NCBI GenBank assembly: GCA_013397845.1 | Contig: VZTG01009066.1 | Coordinates: 124,001 to 188,000 of the forward strand | Direction of reading: 5' to 3' | Source of the DNA: Melanocharis versteri | Lineage: Eukaryota > Chordata > Aves > Passeriformes > Melanocharitidae | DNA length: 64,000 nt | Shown: positions 57,601 through 64,000 of the stretch, piece by piece | Layout: every line of letters begins with the position of its first letter | Position numbering within the stretch: position 1 is the stretch's first letter | Notes under the pieces: generated by a model | Told to the model about the DNA's origin: nothing | The model's input: the letters and a program-made list of their open reading frames with translations, nothing else | Database searches by the model: none | Program-made: the position numbers and the translations under genes

Positions 57601-59973
57601 CAATCAGAGCTGGTGCACAGGGACCCGGCTGCGGGGTCCATTGCACACCAACCCAGCAGCACCTGCCTCCTTTCTCCTCTTTTTGTTGTTAAAATGGCCA
57701 ATCTCTGCATCCATGCGGGCTCCTGGGATGATTCCCGACCCATTCGTTAATGATATCAGCAATTAGGCTCAGGCGGGTGAGCAGGACTTGGAGGGATTAG
57801 GCAGCATTGAACAGCATGAGGTATGAAAAGGGGTGGTTTGGATGCAGGGACTCTGCCAGAAAGGTGAGTTTTAATTCCTCAAAGCTTATTAATCCTTCCC
57901 CAAGAGTCAAATGGTGTAATATCCCTCTGTCCCTCCCCCAGCCACTGGATGTTTTAGTCTCCCATCCCTTAAGAGCTGAGGGCTCTGTTTGTGATCTATG
58001 TTGCTATGGAAAAACTACGAGGTTTTTTGGTTTTATTTGAAATGCTGGGAGCAGGTGAGAGCGGGAGGAAGAGGAGGGCAGGTCCAGGCAGCCACTGGAG
58101 ACGTCAGCACCAGGGGTGGCTTTGATGCATGAGCTGAAGACGGGATGGAAGAGGAGAAGACCCCGGGGGAGTGAGATGCCCCATCAATAACGCTCTGTGC
58201 TGCCAAAAAAACGCCCGAGGCAAGCCAGGCTTGCCTCTGACGGCACTATTAGTGCCCATTATTTAAAATCTCCCTTGATTAAACTATTAGTGCCAGCAGA
58301 GGGGTGCAATTTGCATATGATTAGCGCCTCTGCTCAGTGCTGAGCCCGTGGGCTCTCCCTCCCCCACTGGCAGCGACATAGAAAATGAAAAAATGAGGAG
58401 AGACCTGGATCTGTGCTGAATTAAACCGAATTCAGTATTTCCTTATGCCTAGACCTGGGAAGAGCAAGAGCACTCACAGCAAGGCTGGAAAAGGTCCTCA
58501 GGGGGACTAGGTTTTAGGTGTGATCCTGCTTTGCTTCAGGCAGGAATCAGGGAAGCTTTTACCCCAACATCTCCTGCCATGCAGCTGCTGATGCCCAAGC
58601 TGAGCTGTTTTGGCCAGCAAAACCCAGGGGCCAGATCTGCCATCCTCCATGGGCAGCCTGCTGCCACAAGCACCCAAGGGGGCTCTATCTTGCAGACTTC
58701 AGATGCTCTTCACAGCCCTAAGAGGACACCTTGGTCACCACTGGCAAGGCTGGACCCACAGAGAAGGGAAAGACACGAAACCCAGCTCAAGCTTTGTGCT
58801 CCCCTGCCCAAAGTCCTCAGGATTGCCACCACACCATGGAATCTCAGGGACTCACCGATGCAGTTTCCTGCTGGGTGGCTTGAGCTGCAAAACGGGCCAC
58901 GTGGTTGATGATGGGGGAGAAGTTGGTGGGTCCGTAGAAGCGGATGTGGGGCAGGCAGGCAGAGTATGCTTGGACAATGCCCTCCACACCTTCAGGAAAA
59001 GCAGAGGAACCAGGCATTACAGAGTGCCACAACTCAGGAACACAGCCAGCCCAATCAGGAATCACTAGCTCATGCTGTCATAGAGCTGAAGTCAGATCTA
59101 TTCCCCCCGCTGCCTGCCCCACTCATCCAGACCCACAAGTTTCTTCCACCCCAAATTTCTGAATACCCAAGCTTTGCTCTTTAGTCCCTTTGCAGTGGGT
59201 CCTCAGACCTTCTGTGGTAGAGAAGCCCTCGTAGTGCCCACAGTCAATGAAGGCACTCCTTAGGATTGTGAAAAAATCTCAGAATCAGCTGAGGAGGAGG
59301 AGCAAAAAGAAAAGCAACTCCCGGTCTCTGAACATAACCAAAAAACAGATAGAGAGGGTCCACAGCAGCCCTCACCACTTAGGACTTGAGCAGTCCTTCA
59401 GCCATCACTGTGAGCAGCTCTCAGCTGCTAAATGGAGCGCTCAGTCTGAACTCCCCATCTGCCAAACAGGCCTTGTGTTTCTTGCAGCCTTGCTGGGGGA
59501 GCAGACGGCTGGTAGGACACACCAGACAGCAGAGCGAAGGCGGATTTTACACAGTCTGAATCCAGTTGCGTTTTACCCTGGGCCTTCCTACACACCCCCA
59601 AATTTTCTGTGCTTTCCTCTGAGTGTGCCTTTAGCATGTGCTCTGCTTCACCGTTCGTGTCTGCCTCTGAATACGCCTTGAAAAATCCCCATGATCACAG
59701 AATCATGGAATAGTTCCGGTTGGAAGGGACCTTAGAGATCATCTGGTGCCAACCACGCTGACACGGGTGGTGATGCCACCCACTGGATCGGGTTGCTCAG
59801 GGCCCCATCCAACCTGGCCTGGAACACCTCCAGGGATGAAGATGTTATCGAAGAAATGCAGAGGAAGGACAGAAGGCACTGAAGGCGTCTAAGGAGCCCT
59901 AAAGGCCTGGCAGATGCTTACCTGAACAGAACGGATTCCTGGGATTGAAATTAATGGCAAACTCATGTGATAC
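54557..59973 (-). CDS. CPNE2: CPNE2, copine-2 (C-terminal four coding exons; 5' part outside window)
   Basis: The four exons encode the last 175 residues of a copine, a calcium-dependent phospholipid-binding protein with two C2 domains and a C-terminal vWA-like copine domain. Only the copine domain end is here. It runs from VSHEFAINFNPRNPFCSG through YGPTNFSPIINHVARFAAQ and QYFILLIITDGVISDMDE to the C-terminal KHQNLPPINSEPA. The match to CPNE2 rather than another copine rests on the NPFCSG and PPINSEPA segments and on the position next to PSME3IP1, tail to tail as in human. Upstream exons, including the C2 domains, should lie beyond 64 kb; none was found at 59974-64000. Confidence 0.95.
55558..55794 (-). 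CDS. CPNE2: CPNE2 penultimate coding exon
   Basis: This 237-base, phase-0 exon lies between acceptor CCCCCCCCAG and donor GTGAGT. It encodes QYFILLIITDGVISDMDETR, the core strand and metal-site loop of the vWA-like domain, and ends VQFVPFRNFRN. Confidence 0.97.
55795..58855 (-). other. CPNE2: CPNE2 intron
   Basis: About 3.1 kb of GC-moderate intron. Several open frames occur, but none has splice support or recognisable protein similarity. Confidence 0.8.
58856..58989 (-). CDS. CPNE2: CPNE2 coding exon (copine domain)
   Basis: This 134-base exon lies between acceptor TTCCTGAAG and donor GTGAGT. It encodes VEGIVQAYSACLPHIRFYGP to ATQQETAS. Confidence 0.97.
59693..59840 (-). mobile_element. 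CR1 LINE fragment (3' end, 5'-truncated)
   Basis: The plus strand begins CACAGAATCATGGAATAG and continues GGTTGGAAGGGACCTTAGAG, then CCCATCCAACCTGGCCTGGA, the reverse complement of the CR1 3' region that is typical of birds. The element therefore points to the minus strand. It is about 150 bases long, diverged, and lies in a CPNE2 intron close to an exon. Confidence 0.9.
59922..59973 (-). CDS. CPNE2: CPNE2 coding exon (most 5' in window)
   Basis: This 52-base exon lies between acceptor CTCCACAG and donor GTAAGC. It encodes VSHEFAINFNPRNPFCS, with the final G completing a Gly codon in the next exon. Confidence 0.96.
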
Positions 59974-61805
59974 CTGTGGAGAAGAAAAGACCCAAATTGA
60001 TTTGGAGGGCCAGGGCAGGGCAGGCAGCTCACTATCAGTTTAGCTGATGCTGCAGGGCTGCTTTAGGTGTGATGCTTCCCTGGAGCAGAACCAGGTGGTC
60101 ACAGAGTTATGGTCCATCCTGCTGGGTCAGTGACACTTCCCAGCCCTCTGCTACCCAAACAGCAAACACAAACGTGGTCAGGGCTGAGCAGAACTTGAGG
60201 ATGAACCAGCTCCCTAAGTGCCCTCATCATGAAGCCTCCTGGAATTATCACACCATATATTCCTCTACAGTTATCAAAGCAGGTTTGTCCATGTGGCTTC
60301 CCACTGGCTGCCCAGAGGGGAAGCAGGCAGAAGGGATGCTCTCAGCCAGTTGTGTCATCTCGCCAGTCACTAGGAGAAATTACTTCATCCTATTGCAGGT
60401 TATAAAGGGAGAAAACTCAAACTCATCACAGGGAAAAAGGCACAGAGTGAGCTGTGTTGAAGACCTGGTCTGGCATGTCAGGTACAATGGTAAACCAGCA
60501 GCTGATTAACTTCATCATCTGGGTCAGCATGAGGGAGAGAGGCAGCGTGGGACAGGTAACCTGAAGGCTTGGGTGTGATGGACAGCGAGTCCCAGCACAA
60601 TCTGGGCTGGTTTTCATTGCCCATGAACCCATCCTTCCACCACAGCACATCCAAGATCCCTTAGCTTTTCCACCACTTCCTTTCAAGCTGAGGGAGAAGG
60701 TCTTGTGGGACACTGGCAAGAGCAGACAGCCCTCACACCTTGATCCCTGGCCTGATGCACTGGCCAGCAGCTGCTTTGAGCCTGTCTCTGCCAGCAAAGG
60801 CAGCTCAGCAGCCCAGCTGCAAGAGAGGGCTCCTGGCTTCCAGTATGAACCGTTCCAGTGCTGGTGTGGGTCAACAGCCACCAGATGTGTGGGGTTAGAC
60901 ATTCCTCACTCTGCTCCCAGCAATTTAGGCACTCTAAGAAGCAAAAAGACTCTCAGAAGCATTAAGGATGTGCAACTGCCTCTTCCAGCACCTCTGAAAG
61001 CTGAAGGGGTGACTCGGGCTTTCAGGCCACCAGCTCAAGGACTCTGAAACAAAAAGCTCCCACCCTGTCCGTGCCAGCATTACAAAACAAGGATATTGTC
61101 TCCTTCTTGGAAGGGTGGAGGTTTGCTGAGCTTTTCAGCACGGGAATTGCTTCGGGACACGCATATTCCCAGTGCTGGCAAAAACGAGGGTCCTCCAAAG
61201 AGCCGTCTGAAGCCGGAGTCCTCCCGAGGCTGCAAATGCAACACGCGTCTGATTCAGACTTTCCAATTATGCTGGGCATTGTGTCCAAAGCAGCAGAAAC
61301 TGTTTTTACAAGAGGCTGTGTGGTGGGAAATAGCAACCAAACAAAAGTAAAGCCAACCAAAAGTCTTCCCCCGTGCTGCAAAGCTGATGGGCTGCCTGAC
61401 CAGCGACCGGCCACAGCCTGCTCGGGTCCCTCCAGGCCTGCAGAGCACAACCAGGAGCACCCACAGCCACCAGGTTAGAGACCAGCTGAACGCGTGACTG
61501 TCTTTTGTGTACACCCCTTTTCACAGAAGCCTTGATTTTTTGGGCAATATACCCAAATTCAATTGATTTCCCGTTGTAATGGGCTGGCTCGCTTTTTTTT
61601 TTTAGAAGGTGTTCGAAATTCTGCCATGAATATTTACAGACAAGGCAGGCAGAAATATTTCCATGTTTTGCACTGCAAAAAAGGGGTTTCTCTTTCTTTT
61701 AAGAAGCAATGAAATGGTTTGAAGCTGTGTTCCTCACTGTCTACAGAGCAGAACCCCTACGTGGCAGAAGTGTTGCAAAACCTCCTCTGGAGTTTTTATG
61801 AATTT

Positions 61806-61853
61806 TACATACATATAAAAATATATATCTATATCTATAGCTACATACATATC
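61806..61853. repeat. AT-rich microsatellite (TACATA/TATC units)
   Basis: Imperfect TACATA and TATATC units run for about 48 bases in the CPNE2 intron. Confidence 0.8.
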
Positions 61854-62110
61854 TGCTAAAAAAGAAATCAACAGGAGGGCTTCAAAATAACAAAAAATTT
61901 AAAAGAAAGGATGTCATTCCCTACTCAGCTGGTACTTTGAAAACAATTTCTGTAGAGTCCAGTTAAATGTACACGGAGCACCTACAGGTATCCCACTCCC
62001 AAGTAATTCACAGGGAGAAACTTTTGTACCACCCCAAAGGGTAAGACCAACCTCACAGAGGGCTCTCTGCCACCCGCAGAAGGAATCCCATCCCTGCCAT
62101 CATTCGGTTT

Positions 62111-62160
62111 ATATACATATATATACATACATATATATATATATATACACACACATGTAT
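62111..62160. repeat. (TA)n/(CA)n microsatellite
   Basis: A roughly 50-base alternating purine-pyrimidine tract of TA with interspersed CA units, ending in (AC)n. Confidence 0.9.
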
Positions 62161-64000
62161 AAGGCAAAAGGATGGAAAGCCTTGGAGGCTGCACATTGGT
62201 CAAGCCACCAGCTTCCTTTGGCTGATCCCATCTCCCAAATCCAGGTGACCAGTAGGGCTCTGACATTAAGAATCCCCCTCTCTGCTGCTGCCTCGCCTTT
62301 GCTCATCCCCCAGAAACCACAACCCATCTGCTCCCCTCTCCTGTTCCCTACTAGGAAACCACTCGAGGCTCTCTACAGAGCTGTTACACGGCAAGATGTT
62401 CTTTGACATTTCCAACGCGACTTTTGTGTGCAAAACATCTCGCTCCGACGGGCGCCTGAGAAGCGTTGGGGGAGCCATGGCAACGGGAGCACAAAGCACC
62501 ATTTATACCTCTTGTATCTCCTGGCAATCTTTGCTCGGGTCTGTGGGTCCCTGCTTCCTGTCCACCGTCACGCAGGGCACAGGTTTCCATGAAGAGCTGC
62601 TGCTTTGGCTTTGAAATTACCCAAGCCTCGACAGCCAAAAAATCTTTAATGCATGAGTGGAGCCAGTGATGCTCAGAGGGAGCTGGGGAGAGAGGCTGGA
62701 GTGGAGCAGGGAGATGCACCAGGGATGGCCCCACTGCTAACATGAGACAACTGATGGGTCACGGGTGACCTGCAGGCACGGGCCAAGCACCTGGGGAGGA
62801 AGAAGCTGCTCCCCACTGGCGTTTATTTGGGCTTAGAAACAATTCTGGGGAAAAACATGGTGTTTTTTCTGGCAGCTTTTACAGGGCATCTCCAGGCCCA
62901 CAGGAGGCTGCAGGAGGCACATGCAGAGCCCCTAGCCCTCAGCCAGCATCCTCAACCCAGTACCCACCTCCAGTCTTGCCAGAAGGGCTGTTTCCAACCC
63001 AGCGATGCCCTTCCCGTGGGCACTGACTCACACACATGGGCAGCAGAACAGGATGCTCTCCATGATGATCCCCAGCTGCTCTGCCCTTTCCATCCCTACT
63101 GCATTTGCCATTCCCATTCTTCTCCCCAAGTAATAAATCCCTGGCAGCAGCTGGCTCTTAGACCTTGGAAGCTGCCTACCTACATTTTCCCAACAAAAGT
63201 GATAAAGTGACAGACCAGAGACATTTGCAGGCCAAGGAGGATGAATCAGCTCCAAAGTGCACATGGAGGGATCTCCTTCTGTGGCTGGCAAACAGCAAGG
63301 GCTCCCACTTGAGTCATATGAATTCTGGCTGCTGGGAGAGCAGAGAAAAGCACAAAGCCGGAGCGGGCAGGACATCCCCAGCCACGAGGGCTGGCAGTGA
63401 TGAGCTTCCCAGCCCAGTTCCCAGCTGCTCATGACTTACGTGCCCCGCTGTGCTCAGCCCAGAGCACAGCTCCCCTCCCACAGAACACAAAGGGCTCGCT
63501 GAGATTCAACCCCAGCCTGAAGCTGGGAACGCCTCGAAACCAGTGAGCAGAAAGAAAATGCACATGGAGGGCGTGAGCAAAGAGCGGCCAAAAGACCCAG
63601 CCAGTAATTAATGATGGTGGTGTCCCAGTACATTGTCTCAGCCGTGAGAAGATGCTCCCCATCTGCCAGCCAGGCTGCAGGAACAGCCCCATTCCCTGCC
63701 CTCCAGATGAGCAGGATGCACTGCTCAGCCCTTGTCGGATCAGGGTCTAATCCTAACCAAAGATCAAGGTGGATTTTTGGGAAAGCTCCCCTGCTTCAGT
63801 CTGCTCTGCCTGTGCAACATCACATCAAGGCTCCCCAGCTCCCAGCCCCCTTCCAGACTTAGCTGCCGTCTGACACATTCATCCAGAGGCCTTTTCCCTT
63901 CCCCAGAACTGTTCCTGCCTTCTGCCAGGAAAATGAATCAATGCCTGGCTCTGCCCATTAATGCCAGGGAGCTGCTGCTTTCATGCCAGTGCAGAACGAA

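Larger units (their letters stand above)
59974..64000 (-). other. CPNE2: CPNE2 intron continuing beyond window
   Basis: I searched this stretch for further copine exons on the minus strand and saw none. It holds AT microsatellites near 61.8 and 62.1 kb. Several long open frames lack codon or splice support. Confidence 0.7.

Noticed and set aside
60426..60902. 158-codon minus-strand open frame in the CPNE2 intron
   Set aside because: It does not match the copine domain or any family I know and has no flanking exon signals in phase with CPNE2.

Overview
This 64 kb window is vertebrate nuclear DNA, almost certainly from a bird. The genes are intron-rich with GT-AG and AT-AC splice sites, the promoters are CpG islands, interspersed repeats are scarce, and the one clear transposon is a truncated CR1 LINE. 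The gene order ARL2BP - RSPRY1 - PSME3IP1 (FAM192A/NIP30) - CPNE2 is the order of this block on human chromosome 16q13.

Layout, low to high coordinates. (1) 1-1423 is one copy of a 1.42 kb sequence that recurs at 5724-7146. (2) 1425-1810 is part of a CpG-island promoter, probably of ARL2BP (minus strand). (3) About 1815-38740 is RSPRY1 on the minus strand. All 14 coding exons (4388-26650) could be placed to the base and give a complete 575-residue protein with a hydrophobic N-terminus, a SPRY domain and a C3HC4 RING. (4) 5377-7677 sits inside the last RSPRY1 intron, carries ARL2BP coding exon 2 plus intron 1 sequence, and is bounded by single-N gaps. I read it as a misplaced duplicate contig (an assembly error), not biology. 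(5) 38.0-39.1 kb is a bidirectional CpG-island promoter with a 56-base N gap that probably hides RSPRY1 exon 1. (6) About 38.8-51.6 kb is PSME3IP1 on the plus strand. Six coding exons give a complete 255-residue protein, and coding exons 3 and 4 are separated by a minor-spliceosome (U12) AT-AC intron. (7) 51.6-54.1 kb is a tail-to-tail intergenic region. (8) 54.1-64 kb is the 3' part of CPNE2 on the minus strand, with the last four coding exons encoding the end of the copine (vWA-like) domain. The gene continues beyond the window.

RSPRY1 and PSME3IP1 are divergently transcribed from a shared island. ARL2BP follows RSPRY1 head to tail with only a few hundred bases between them. PSME3IP1 and CPNE2 converge. 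I see no operon-like, CRISPR, phage or other exotic system. The observations most worth a second look are the false duplication, the AT-AC intron and its retention product, and an internal RSPRY1 start codon in strong context that would expose a myristoylation-like MGN..C terminus.
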